Of a stretch of 57,002 nucleotides of DNA, positions 1-8,250 are shown one piece after another. A program made the position numbers and the translations under genes. Every line of letters begins with the position of its first letter. Position 1 is the first letter of the stretch. Under the pieces are notes generated by a model. That model searched no databases. It worked only from the letters and a program-made list of their open reading frames with translations, and was not told the DNA's origin. The stretch lies in NCBI GenBank assembly GCA_963649295.1, contig CAVJHK010000007.1, positions 1 through 57,002 of the forward strand, read 5' to 3'. Source of the stretch: RGIG3528 sp963649295. Lineage in GTDB: Bacteria > Bacillota > Clostridia > Lachnospirales > Lachnospiraceae.

Positions 1-1137
1 ATTTTTTCCGTATTTTACACGAATATCGGAAATCTGCTCACAAATCGAAAGGCATTTTTTTCGTAATCTTAACTCCTTTGCTTCCAAATCCTTTATATAT
101 TCGTCATACCGGTTAAGCTTGTTTAAACGCGCTTCCGCATTTTCCATATACAAAAGCACATCCGATATCGAGCCGTTAATTTTGGCATATTTATTTTTTA
201 AATTGTTGATTTTGTCAAGACGCTCACTAACCTCGTTAAAACGAGCCTCAAAGTTTTCAAGTTCGTCAAGGTAACAATCCGCATCGCGTTTAAAATCGGA
301 AAGCAAATCAGATGCGCTTTTTAATGTATTATACATTTCAAAAAGGCGGTTATCGTATTCCGTAACACGCGAAAGTGAATGAAGTGCCGCATTTATATAA
401 TCTTCCGCATTTCCGTCATTGTCATAAGACACAGCAGCAACGCTTTTTGAGAGTGAATCGATTATCTGCCTGGAATTTGAAAGCATCTTAAATTCCGCCG
501 ATAATTCTTCATCTTCACCGCTCTTTAATGCCGCACTTTTTATTTCGTTTATTGCAAATTCAAGGTAGTCCGCGTCATTGTCTTCTTTGCCCACAGATTC
601 CTTTTCGTATGCAATTTCTTTTTTTATATTTTTCCAGTTTTCGTATTCTGTTTTTAATTCAGTAAGATAAGGCTTTAATTCATCGCCGGCATATTTATCT
701 ATAATTCCCACATGAGCGGAAGATTTGAGTAACGATTGATGTTCATTTTGCCCGTGAATGTCAATAAGAAGCGCAGAACTTGATTTTAATTCGTTAAGAC
801 TCACCGTTTCACCGTTTATGCGGCATATGCTCTTTCCCTCTTTGGTAATTTTGCGGGAAATATGAATTTCTCCCTCATCCGGATAAATATCATTTTCCGA
901 AAGCATCGCTTTTACTTCGTCACTTATTCCCGTAAAGTCAAGCTCCACAAGAGCATAATCAGCCCCGTACCTGATTATGTCCTTGGATGTCTTTTCACCC
1001 AGGGCCGCATTTACGGAGCCGATTAAAATCGATTTTCCCGCACCGGTTTCACCGGTCAGGATATTTAATTTTTCTTTATATTCTACATCTGTCTCATCGA
1101 TAATCGCAAAATTTTTAACAAATAATCTGCTTAACAA
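1..1137 (-). CDS. recN: DNA repair protein RecN, N-terminal part (runs off window)
   Basis: RecN is an SMC-like ATPase that acts at DNA double-strand breaks. About 379 codons are present; the frame is open to base 1, so the C-terminal half (second coiled coil, Walker B) lies outside the window. The start is a TTG at 1137 preceded by GGAGG seven bases away; the protein begins MLLSRLFVKNFAIIDE. Walker A GETGAGKS lies near residue 30, followed by the globular head and then a long Lys/Glu/Leu-rich stretch with coiled-coil character. It starts 20 bases after the stop of the large Ig-like gene, so it is probably read through from that gene. In many Firmicutes recN directly follows argR; here two genes separate them. 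Family assignment is firm. Confidence 0.95.
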   Translation of the reverse strand, partial: MLSRLFVKNFAIIDETDVEYKEKLNILTGETGAGKSILIGSVNAALGEKTSKDIIRYGADYALVELDFTGISDEVKAMLSENDIYPDEGEIHISRKITKEGKSICRINGETVSLNELKSSSALLIDIHGQNEHQSLLKSSAHVGIIDKYAGDELKPYLTELKTEYENWKNIKKEIAYEKESVGKEDNDADYLEFAINEIKSAALKSGEDEELSAEFKMLSNSRQIIDSLSKSVAAVSYDNDGNAEDYINAALHSLSRVTEYDNRLFEMYNTLKSASDLLSDFKRDADCYLDELENFEARFNEVSERLDKINNLKNKYAKINGSISDVLLYMENAEARLNKLNRYDEYIKDLEAKELRLRKKCLSICEQISDIRVKYGKN

Positions 1138-1156
1138 TTGAAGTCCTCCAAAAGCA

Positions 1157-4100
1157 CTATTTTGTAACTTTTACGATGCACTCCAAGGTACGCCCGTTTA
1201 CCTTTGCCGTAACAACCGTCATTCCTACTTTTCTGGATGTAATCGTACCGTTTGCAATTTCACAAATCGAAGGATCGTCAACTTCCCACCTTACCGTTCC
1301 CGTAACACCGTCAAGATAAATCCTGTTATAGGTAGAATAAACGGGCATTTCGATATATGTACGGCTGAGTCCCAAAACCGTAACCGAAATCGTTGCCGTT
1401 TTGCCGGATGTGGTCATAACCTGAATTGTCGTTTGTCCGATTGTATTTGCCTTAATCGTACCATATTCATCCACAGATGCAATAGTATCATTGTTGGTTG
1501 TCCACGTCAATTCATCTGTTGAAGAAACAGGCTTTATTGCCGTGGTAATTGTTTTTGATTCGCCCGGAAGAAGCGAAATTTCGGAATCCGAGACACTTAT
1601 TCCCGTGGCACTCACAGGGTCAATTACGTTAAGATAACATAACGCATATTGTCCGGAGTTGTCGAGAGCGCTTGCCATTACCCAGGCTGTGCCCTTTTTA
1701 ATGCCGGTAACAACTCCGTTTGAATCGATTATCGCATACGTTGTATCTTCGACACGCTCGTTGTTTACAATCGTATATTTGATTTCGGTATATGTTGCGT
1801 CATCCGGTACAACGATTCCCGTAACGCTTATTTTTTCTCCTACCACAACTGTCTCATAGCTTGAACTTAAGCGAATTCCGGATACTTCTTTAACAACTTC
1901 TATTTTTACTGTTGCGGATGCGTCGCCCGTAGCCGCTTCTACGGTTATAATTGTTTCGCCGTAGCCCATTCCCGTTACGACACCATATTTGTCGACCGTT
2001 GCAACGCTTTCGTCATCCGAATACCAATCAAGCTCCGTATCGGAAACCGTATCCCTGTTTGAAATCGCTGCCTCTATCTTAACCGTCTTCCCGAGTCCCA
2101 AAATATAGGATGTGGGTTCAACAGTAATTATTTGGATTAGTTCTTCCACCTTTACCATACAAAAGGCACTGTAGCCGCCGTCAACTGATGTACACGAAAT
2201 TACCGTATATCCGCCCTTTATACCGGTTACCGTTCCCGCTTCGTTTACCGCAGCAACTGCAGGGTCAAGTGATTCCCATCTTACTTCGGTATTTGATGCG
2301 TCTGCGGGAGTAAATATAACATCAAGAGTATATTTTTCACCGACATCTATTACGATAGAATCGTCGTCAAGCTGTATTCCGCTTGCACCCGAAAGCACCG
2401 TAACCGTACAGAACGAATTTTTGCCGCTCTGGGTCGATACCATTACGGTTGTGGAACCCGGTGTCACACCGAGTAATCTGCCTGTCGAAGAAACGGATAC
2501 CACTTTCGGATCGAGGCTTTGCCACGTAAGCGACGCTTCAGTGGCATTTGCCGGAGTTAATGTGACACCCAAATCAAAATATTCCCCGACATTCATCGTA
2601 ACCGCCGTATAATTAAGCGTTACGCCCGTCGCAACCTGCTTTACCGTAACGGTACACAAATCCCAATATTTCCCGTCTTCGGTCATTACCATAAACGTAG
2701 TCGAGCCCGTATTTCTTGCTGTAACAAGAAGCGTATGATCCGAGCCTTCCGTAACAGATATTACGGATGAATCAAAAACCGAAATCGTAATTACGTCATC
2801 GCTTGCATTCTTTGGCTCTATAACATAGGGAAGCCTGTATACCTCGCCGTTATAAAGCTCAAGTTCATGGGAATCAAGAGTTATTCCCGTAACACCCTGC
2901 AATACCGTAACCGTACATACGGCATAATATTCGGGATTAAGAACGGATTGCGCAATAATCGTTGCTTCGCCGTCTCCCACAATCGTAAGCTTACCGTTAG
3001 AGTCAACGGTTACAACGGTCGGCTTTGACGATGACCAGAGTACGCTTGAATCGGATGCGTTGTTTGGGCTTAAATATGCATAAAGCTGATATGTGCCCGT
3101 GCTTTCGGGAAGTTGAAGCGTATATTCCGAAAGCGTGATTCCCGTAACCTCCTGAAATACCGTAACTTCACAATATCCGCATACAATATTGTTCGGATTT
3201 ATTGCCGTAAGTATTGCCGTTCCGGGCTTCAATGCACAAATCGTTGCGGACGTGCCGGTATTTATATTATCGACAAACGAGAATATGGTGGGATCAGACG
3301 AAACCCAGGTAAGCTCCGTCGAATCTCCCGTAAACTGGGCAATTATTGTCTTATAATCCCCTATTTCTATTTCCGCCTTTGTGGGCGACAATGTGATTGC
3401 CGTTGCAGTGTTTTTGACGGTAACCTTGGCATAAGCATTCTTTTCGACGCCGTCAATAATTTGATATGCTCTTATCGTAACGACACCGCGTTTTTTTGCT
3501 TTTACGAGAACCGAACCGTAGCCGTTGTCCGAAACCTCGGCAATCGATGTGTCAAGGCTTTCCCAATAAATGTCATAGTCCCTGTTTGTGCATGCCGCAT
3601 AAATCGGATATTCACCGCCGGCATACATTGTAAATTCGGCAGAACCGTCTGATGCAAGCAACGAATTGTTTATCGAAAGATAATCTATAACATGCACCGT
3701 ATATACAACATCCGAAATCGTTGTACTTATCGAAGGCGGATAGAGTGAGCTTTGGCTTCCACCCGTATATTTTATGGTAATTTTTGATGTGCCGACCGAT
3801 TTTGCGGTAATAATACCGGTATTCTTGTTTATTTCGGCATAAAGCGTAGAATTTCCGTCATAAGAAAAGCTGAAAAGCTTTGTCCAGGCATCCACGGGGA
3901 TATTGGAATTTCCGAGCACATCGTAAGTATCTCCGACATTCATATAAATCGTCGTATCGGAAAGCGAAAGCATAACGGCAACATCATAAACAACCCTGTT
4001 TCTCGTTTCCTTTTCGTTAAAGCCCGTATTTGCCTCACCTATGATCTTATAGGTTCCGGCGGTCACACCCGTAAAATTAAGCACTCCCGAATTTTCGCTT

Positions 4101-5254
4101 ATACTGTAGGTTAGGCGCGATGTATCATTTTTGCTTATTTCCTTAAGTCCGCCGTTCTTGTCGACAACATAAACCGACCAGGAGAGATTTGTTGCCTTTT
4201 TTGCATTCGAATAAATCGTAAAATTGCTTGTATAAACTGTTCCGAGATCGACGGTCTGTGTGAACATGGTCAAAGGATTGTAGGACGTACTTGTCTGATC
4301 ATTATTTTCAGGATTCACGCTTCCGACCGGAGCCACAAGCACATAAAACGAAGCCGTGTCCGCATTCTGACCTGTGGTGCTGAGTGTTACTCGCGTATAT
4401 CCCGCGCCTTTAACATAAAGCTTTCCGTTTGAATAAGCAACAACTGAATCATTATATTCCTTATCGTCCACGGCAACAATCGTATCCGTTGTAACAGCCG
4501 TGCTGTCCATATACAAAATATCAAGCTGATAATAATCCGTATCAAGCGGATAATTTCTCTGGTCAAGAAACAATACCTTGTCACTGTAGCCCGAAAGTCC
4601 CGTTTCTTCCCACTCCGCATCCGTTTGAATAATTTCAAAAGCAACGTGAATCGTGATTGTCGCATATCTTACGGTTCCGTTTTCCTTAATCGTAACGCTT
4701 ACTGTCGCACGCCCCGGTCCCACACGCTTAATCACCGCCGAGTTGTCGTTTAGATTCGTGTCATTTTCTATTTCAATAACATTATTTCCCGCACCGACAA
4801 CCGAAAATTCCATTGTCGTACCTTCCGCAAAAGGCGCATCCATGCTGTCCGCTTTATATACACGTGAAACCGCAAGCGTGAATTTTGATGTGTCAAGGTC
4901 GAGCACCGAACCCTGATCCACATAAGCATTACCGGAAGACGAGTTGTCAAAAAAGACGATTTTCATGTCTTCGTCAGCCGCATATACCGCTTTTCCGGCA
5001 AAATATTTACTGTTATTTTTAAATATTCCCTTATTAAAGCCTTTTACATCAAATGTTTCATCAAATGCTTTTAAAGAATCAAGATTTGCATATTTACGTG
5101 CTTCCGAGGCAGTGTCACCCGTATCCCCATTAACGCTTTCGATTTTTGTAATTGTATTAACCGAATATGCGGATGACATATCAAAAAACGACGTCGATGC
5201 AACAATCGCCGCTGCTATAAAAAAACATAAAAAGTTCATTATGTATTTTTTCAT
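1157..5254 (-). CDS. Large secreted protein with about ten bacterial Ig-like (Big_2) repeats
   Basis: Predicted secreted protein of 1365 residues. A signal peptide is visible at residues 1-30 (MKKY start, hydrophobic core, cleavage near SSAYS). After a roughly 400-residue unique N-terminal region, Big_2-type repeats of about 85 residues follow to the end, recognisable by recurring VTGITL, VGEKYTL, WESLDPAVA and GxTVITV segments. The final repeat stops at VKVTK with no LPXTG motif, no C-terminal membrane helix and no visible cell-wall binding domain, so the mode of attachment is unknown. The ATG at 5254 is preceded by GGAGG. Its promoter would lie at or beyond the N gap at 5276. A role in adhesion or as a structural spacer is an inference from Big_2 domains; the real ligand is unknown. 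Its location directly upstream of recN is unusual. Confidence 0.85.
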   Translation of the reverse strand: MKKYIMNFLCFFIAAAIVASTSFFDMSSAYSVNTITKIESVNGDTGDTASEARKYANLDSLKAFDETFDVKGFNKGIFKNNSKYFAGKAVYAADEDMKIVFFDNSSSGNAYVDQGSVLDLDTSKFTLAVSRVYKADSMDAPFAEGTTMEFSVVGAGNNVIEIENDTNLNDNSAVIKRVGPGRATVSVTIKENGTVRYATITIHVAFEIIQTDAEWEETGLSGYSDKVLFLDQRNYPLDTDYYQLDILYMDSTAVTTDTIVAVDDKEYNDSVVAYSNGKLYVKGAGYTRVTLSTTGQNADTASFYVLVAPVGSVNPENNDQTSTSYNPLTMFTQTVDLGTVYTSNFTIYSNAKKATNLSWSVYVVDKNGGLKEISKNDTSRLTYSISENSGVLNFTGVTAGTYKIIGEANTGFNEKETRNRVVYDVAVMLSLSDTTIYMNVGDTYDVLGNSNIPVDAWTKLFSFSYDGNSTLYAEINKNTGIITAKSVGTSKITIKYTGGSQSSLYPPSISTTISDVVYTVHVIDYLSINNSLLASDGSAEFTMYAGGEYPIYAACTNRDYDIYWESLDTSIAEVSDNGYGSVLVKAKKRGVVTIRAYQIIDGVEKNAYAKVTVKNTATAITLSPTKAEIEIGDYKTIIAQFTGDSTELTWVSSDPTIFSFVDNINTGTSATICALKPGTAILTAINPNNIVCGYCEVTVFQEVTGITLSEYTLQLPESTGTYQLYAYLSPNNASDSSVLWSSSKPTVVTVDSNGKLTIVGDGEATIIAQSVLNPEYYAVCTVTVLQGVTGITLDSHELELYNGEVYRLPYVIEPKNASDDVITISVFDSSVISVTEGSDHTLLVTARNTGSTTFMVMTEDGKYWDLCTVTVKQVATGVTLNYTAVTMNVGEYFDLGVTLTPANATEASLTWQSLDPKVVSVSSTGRLLGVTPGSTTVMVSTQSGKNSFCTVTVLSGASGIQLDDDSIVIDVGEKYTLDVIFTPADASNTEVRWESLDPAVAAVNEAGTVTGIKGGYTVISCTSVDGGYSAFCMVKVEELIQIITVEPTSYILGLGKTVKIEAAISNRDTVSDTELDWYSDDESVATVDKYGVVTGMGYGETIITVEAATGDASATVKIEVVKEVSGIRLSSSYETVVVGEKISVTGIVVPDDATYTEIKYTIVNNERVEDTTYAIIDSNGVVTGIKKGTAWVMASALDNSGQYALCYLNVIDPVSATGISVSDSEISLLPGESKTITTAIKPVSSTDELTWTTNNDTIASVDEYGTIKANTIGQTTIQVMTTSGKTATISVTVLGLSRTYIEMPVYSTYNRIYLDGVTGTVRWEVDDPSICEIANGTITSRKVGMTVVTAKVNGRTLECIVKVTK

Positions 5255-5275
5255 AAATCATTTCCTCCTTCGGTC

Positions 5276-5285
5276 NNNNNNNNNN
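5276..5285. other. Scaffold gap (10 N)
   Basis: Ten Ns upstream of the Ig-like gene, followed by an A-rich run. The fixed length, shared with two other gaps in the window, indicates a placeholder of unknown true size. The promoter of the Ig-like gene is probably hidden here. Confidence 0.95.
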
Positions 5286-5347
5286 AAAAAAAACAAAAAC
5301 CGATAAATAAAATGAACGTAAAAATTATAATCCATTTATTTTATCGG
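5286..5347 (-). terminator. Probable intrinsic terminator after yebC
   Basis: On the minus strand, a CCGATAAAATAAATG arm and a CATTTTATTTATCGG arm (15 bases, two internal mismatches) enclose an A+T-rich loop and are followed by TTTTTGTTTTTTTT. It lies 36 bases after the yebC stop and would separate yebC from the Ig-like gene. Confidence 0.7.
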
Positions 5348-5383
5348 CATTTTTTTGTTATGTATTAACAATCCAAAATATTT

Positions 5384-6118
5384 TTATTCTCCGTCATAGC
5401 TTGTATAAACATCCTGAACGTCGTCATCGTCATCAAGCATATCAAGAATACGATTTAAACACTTTATGTCTTCCTCGTCGTCAAGTGTTCCGTAATTTTG
5501 GGGAATGAGCGTGATTTCTGCGGATTCCGTCTTTATCTTTGCGTCTTCAAGTGCAAGAACAACACGGCTAAAATCATCCGGTGCGGTAAGAATTTCAAAG
5601 CTGTCTTCGGTTTCTTCAAGGTCCTCCGCTCCCGCATCCGCAACAATCATAAACAAATCGTCCGCATCAAGATCACATTCTTCCTTATCTATTATAATCT
5701 GACCCTTTTCGTCAAACATAAACGATACGCATCCCATGTTTCCGATGCTTCCCTTGCCCTTTGTAAAAGCACTTCTTACGTTTGCTGCCGTTCTGTTTTT
5801 GTTGTCCGTAAGAGCATCAACGATGATTGCGATTCCGCCGGGGCCGTAGCCTTCGTATCTTACATGCTCATAATTGACGTTTTGTCCGTCGCCCGCAGCC
5901 TTTTTGATACTGCGCTCGATTGTGTCGTTTGACATGTTGTTTGCTTTTGCTTTTGCGATAATATCCTTTAATTTACTGTTGTTTGCCGGATCCGGTCCGC
6001 CGCCTTCCTTTACGGCAACGGCAATTTCACGGCCGAGCTTTGTAAATACCTTGCCCTTTGCGGCATCATTTTTTTCCTTTTTGTGCTTAATGTTTGCAAA
6101 TTTTGAATGTCCTGACAT
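5384..6118 (-). CDS. yebC: YebC/PmpR family protein (translation or transcription factor)
   Basis: 244-residue cytoplasmic protein of the YebC/PmpR (TACO1-like) family. The N-terminus MSGHSKFANIKHKKEKNDAA and the motif YEGYGPGGIAIIVDALTDN are hallmarks, and the length matches the family. Members have been described as transcriptional regulators and, more recently, as factors easing ribosome stalling at proline-rich stretches; the sequence does not decide between these roles. It has its own promoter and a downstream hairpin, so it is probably monocistronic. The C-terminus is strongly acidic (DMLDDDDDVQD). Family call is firm. Confidence 0.96.
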   Translation of the reverse strand: MSGHSKFANIKHKKEKNDAAKGKVFTKLGREIAVAVKEGGGPDPANNSKLKDIIAKAKANNMSNDTIERSIKKAAGDGQNVNYEHVRYEGYGPGGIAIIVDALTDNKNRTAANVRSAFTKGKGSIGNMGCVSFMFDEKGQIIIDKEECDLDADDLFMIVADAGAEDLEETEDSFEILTAPDDFSRVVLALEDAKIKTESAEITLIPQNYGTLDDEEDIKCLNRILDMLDDDDDVQDVYTSYDGE

Positions 6119-6153
6119 AAATTTTCCTTCCGATCTTTAAATTTATCCCGTAG

Positions 6154-6183
6154 ATTTTATTACAACCGATACTTTTTAGTCAA
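6154..6183 (-). promoter_or_regulatory. Putative sigma-A promoter of yebC
   Basis: Minus-strand TTGACT (6183-6178), 18-base spacer, TAAAAT (6159-6154), 35 bases before the yebC start, in the 107-base gap after argR. The match to -35/-10 consensus is good. Confidence 0.65.
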
Positions 6184-6225
6184 TAGAAACTTTACGAATG
6201 TTTATGGTGATTGCACAAGTGCCTG

Positions 6226-6687
6226 TTACCTGACAAGCTTCTCAATTTCCTGCATAACTTTGTCAACGTCTTCTTTTGTGCGTATCGCACACATTATTGT
6301 GTCATCGCCTGCAATGCATCCGACAACGGGCGGAATTTTAAGTGCGTCGAGAGCCGCAGCCGCAGCCATTGCCATTCCGGGGACGGTTTTAATGACAAGA
6401 ATATTTTCTGCCTTATCCATCGAAACATACGCTTCCGACAATACCCTTACAAGCTTTTTGTTGTTTGAATTAAGATTTTCGTTTCCCGTCACAACATATC
6501 TTATGTCACCGTTCTCATCAGCCATTTTGGTGAGCCTAAGTTCTTTAATGTCACGCGACGCCGTCGCCTGCGTCACAAGAAAGCCTTCTTCATTCAGTCT
6601 TTTTACCAGTTCTTCCTGAGTGCCTATATTTTCGTTTTCGATTATTCTTTTGATCTTTGCATGTCTGCTTGACTTTTTTTCTGGCAT
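6226..6687 (-). CDS. argR: Arginine repressor ArgR
   Basis: 153-residue arginine-responsive DNA-binding regulator. The N-terminal winged helix shows the family pattern TQEELVKRLNEEGFLVTQATASRDIKELRL (residues about 23-52). The C-terminal oligomerisation and arginine-binding domain contains GDDTIMCAIRT near residues 128-138, with the acidic GDDT segment expected to contact arginine. It starts 11 bases after the nadK stop, so it belongs to the housekeeping run and would be translated from the same mRNA. Family members repress arginine biosynthesis and activate catabolism; no ARG box was identified in the window. Confidence 0.96.
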   Translation of the reverse strand: MPEKKSSRHAKIKRIIENENIGTQEELVKRLNEEGFLVTQATASRDIKELRLTKMADENGDIRYVVTGNENLNSNNKKLVRVLSEAYVSMDKAENILVIKTVPGMAMAAAAALDALKIPPVVGCIAGDDTIMCAIRTKEDVDKVMQEIEKLVR

Positions 6688-6698
6688 CTTAATCTCCT

Positions 6699-7514
6699 TT
6701 AAGACAGCTTATATGTCAATGTTTCAAAAAAAGTTTTTTTGTCCGTTTTTATGAGTTCAACAATTCTTTCGGATCTCTTTACTGTTATTTTATCACCTTT
6801 TGCAAGTTTTATAAATGATTGTCCGTCAAGTGTCACACCGAGATCAACGTTTTCCGTATTTCTTTCAGGCAAAAGCTCCACGGAAACAACATCCGTATCC
6901 GACGCTATTATCGGTCTTCCGTTAAGGGAATGTGAACAAATCGGCGTAATAAGAATCATTTTCGATTCGGGTGCGCAGATACTGCCGCCGGCCGACAAAC
7001 TGTATCCCGTCGAGCCCGTAGGAGTCGCAAGAATAATTCCGTCACCGGATACCGAAAGCACGTTTATGCCGTTTATGCTGACTTCAAGCCTTATGATCCT
7101 TGAATATCCGTTTCTCGTGACAACGGCATCGTTAAATACCGTTGAAAGCGGCAAATCATTTAAAAACACGTCAAGCATCATTCTTTTTTCGGTAATGTAT
7201 TCATTAGAAAGAAGGCACTTAATCGCATTTTTTATGTCAATTATTTCCGCGCCCGTAAGAAATCCAATGGTTCCCGTGTTTATTCCGAATATCCTGACTT
7301 TTTTTCCTTTTATCTTGGAAACCGTCCTCATAATCGTTCCGTCACCGCCGAGAACTATAATCGCATCAAAGTCATCCATTTCCGGATATTCGGATGTTTC
7401 GTCAAATAACGAATAACTTACACCGTTTGCTTTAAGTTCACCTATTACACTCTTTAAGATATTTCCGCCCGGATCTTTGTTTTCGTTTGATGCTATCAAA
7501 TATTTCTTATTCAT
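6699..7514 (-). CDS. nadK: NAD kinase
   Basis: 271-residue ATP- (or polyphosphate-) NAD kinase making NADP in the cytoplasm. The GGDGT motif lies near residue 56, the NDAVV segment near 128 and the glycine-rich SGDGIILATPTGSTGYSLSA region at about 156-175, all diagnostic. Length fits the family. Its start overlaps the end of tlyA by 8 bases and argR follows after 11 bases, so translation coupling within one operon is likely. The order tlyA-nadK-argR-recN is conserved in many Clostridia and supports the call. Confidence 0.97.
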   Translation of the reverse strand: MNKKYLIASNENKDPGGNILKSVIGELKANGVSYSLFDETSEYPEMDDFDAIIVLGGDGTIMRTVSKIKGKKVRIFGINTGTIGFLTGAEIIDIKNAIKCLLSNEYITEKRMMLDVFLNDLPLSTVFNDAVVTRNGYSRIIRLEVSINGINVLSVSGDGIILATPTGSTGYSLSAGGSICAPESKMILITPICSHSLNGRPIIASDTDVVSVELLPERNTENVDLGVTLDGQSFIKLAKGDKITVKRSERIVELIKTDKKTFFETLTYKLS

Positions 7515-8250
7515 TTTCCGGTACCTTTCCGATATATATAAGATATTCGATGTTGCCGTTCGGTCCTTTGATCGGAGAATCCGTTACTCCGTATATCTTA
7601 AATCCCAATAAACATGCAAAATTTTTTATATCATCCAAAACTTTTTTTCTGACCTTTTCGTCATTTATGACGCCTTTTTTCGAAAGAAATTTCTTTCCTG
7701 CTTCAAATTGTGGTTTTACAAGGCATACGGCACGTCCGTAAGAACTCAGTAAATTAAAAATTACCGGCAAAACCTTTGTAAGCGATATAAACGAAACATC
7801 GCACGATATAAAATCAAAAGGCTCACAATTTAAAGAATCAAGCGTAACATAACGTATATTTGTCTGCTCAATCGAAATTACACGTGGATCCGCAAGTAAT
7901 TTTGGGGCGAGTTGCTCCGTTCCGACATCGATTGCATAAACCGATTTTGCGCCATATAAAAGCATACAATCCGTAAATCCACCCGTTGAAGCACCTATAT
8001 CCGCACATATTAAATCTTTGATATCGATATCAAAAAATTCTATCGCTTTTTCAAGCTTTAATCCGCCGCGGCTCACATATTTAAGCATTTCTCCGGTAAT
8101 TAAAATTTCAGAGTCTTCAGGAACACTTTCAGAGGGCTTAACAGCAACACGTCCGTTAACCGTAACCTGCCCGTTTTTTATGAGTTCTTTTGCCCTTTCC
8201 CGAGACGAAACAATATTCTTTTTAACCAAAATTACGTCTAATCTTTCCAT
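7507..8250 (-). CDS. tlyA: TlyA family rRNA (cytidine-2'-O)-methyltransferase
   Basis: 247 residues. An N-terminal S4 RNA-binding domain (about 1-60, MERLDVILVKKNIVSSRERA) is followed by an FtsJ/RrmJ-like SAM-dependent methyltransferase fold with ADIGASTGGFTDCML as the SAM-binding motif (about 84-98) and VKPQFEAG near 179. TlyA enzymes 2'-O-methylate cytidines in 16S and 23S rRNA; some homologues were annotated as haemolysins. The gene overlaps the end of dxs by 29 bases and the start of nadK by 8, indicating a compact operon. Confidence 0.94.
   Translation of the reverse strand: MERLDVILVKKNIVSSRERAKELIKNGQVTVNGRVAVKPSESVPEDSEILITGEMLKYVSRGGLKLEKAIEFFDIDIKDLICADIGASTGGFTDCMLLYGAKSVYAIDVGTEQLAPKLLADPRVISIEQTNIRYVTLDSLNCEPFDFISCDVSFISLTKVLPVIFNLLSSYGRAVCLVKPQFEAGKKFLSKKGVINDEKVRKKVLDDIKNFACLLGFKIYGVTDSPIKGPNGNIEYLIYIGKVPENE

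Noticed and set aside
3113..3652. Plus-strand open frame of 179 codons inside the Ig-like gene
   Set aside because: Antisense shadow of a repetitive coding region; no ribosome binding site, and the minus-strand protein has a signal peptide and coherent repeats.
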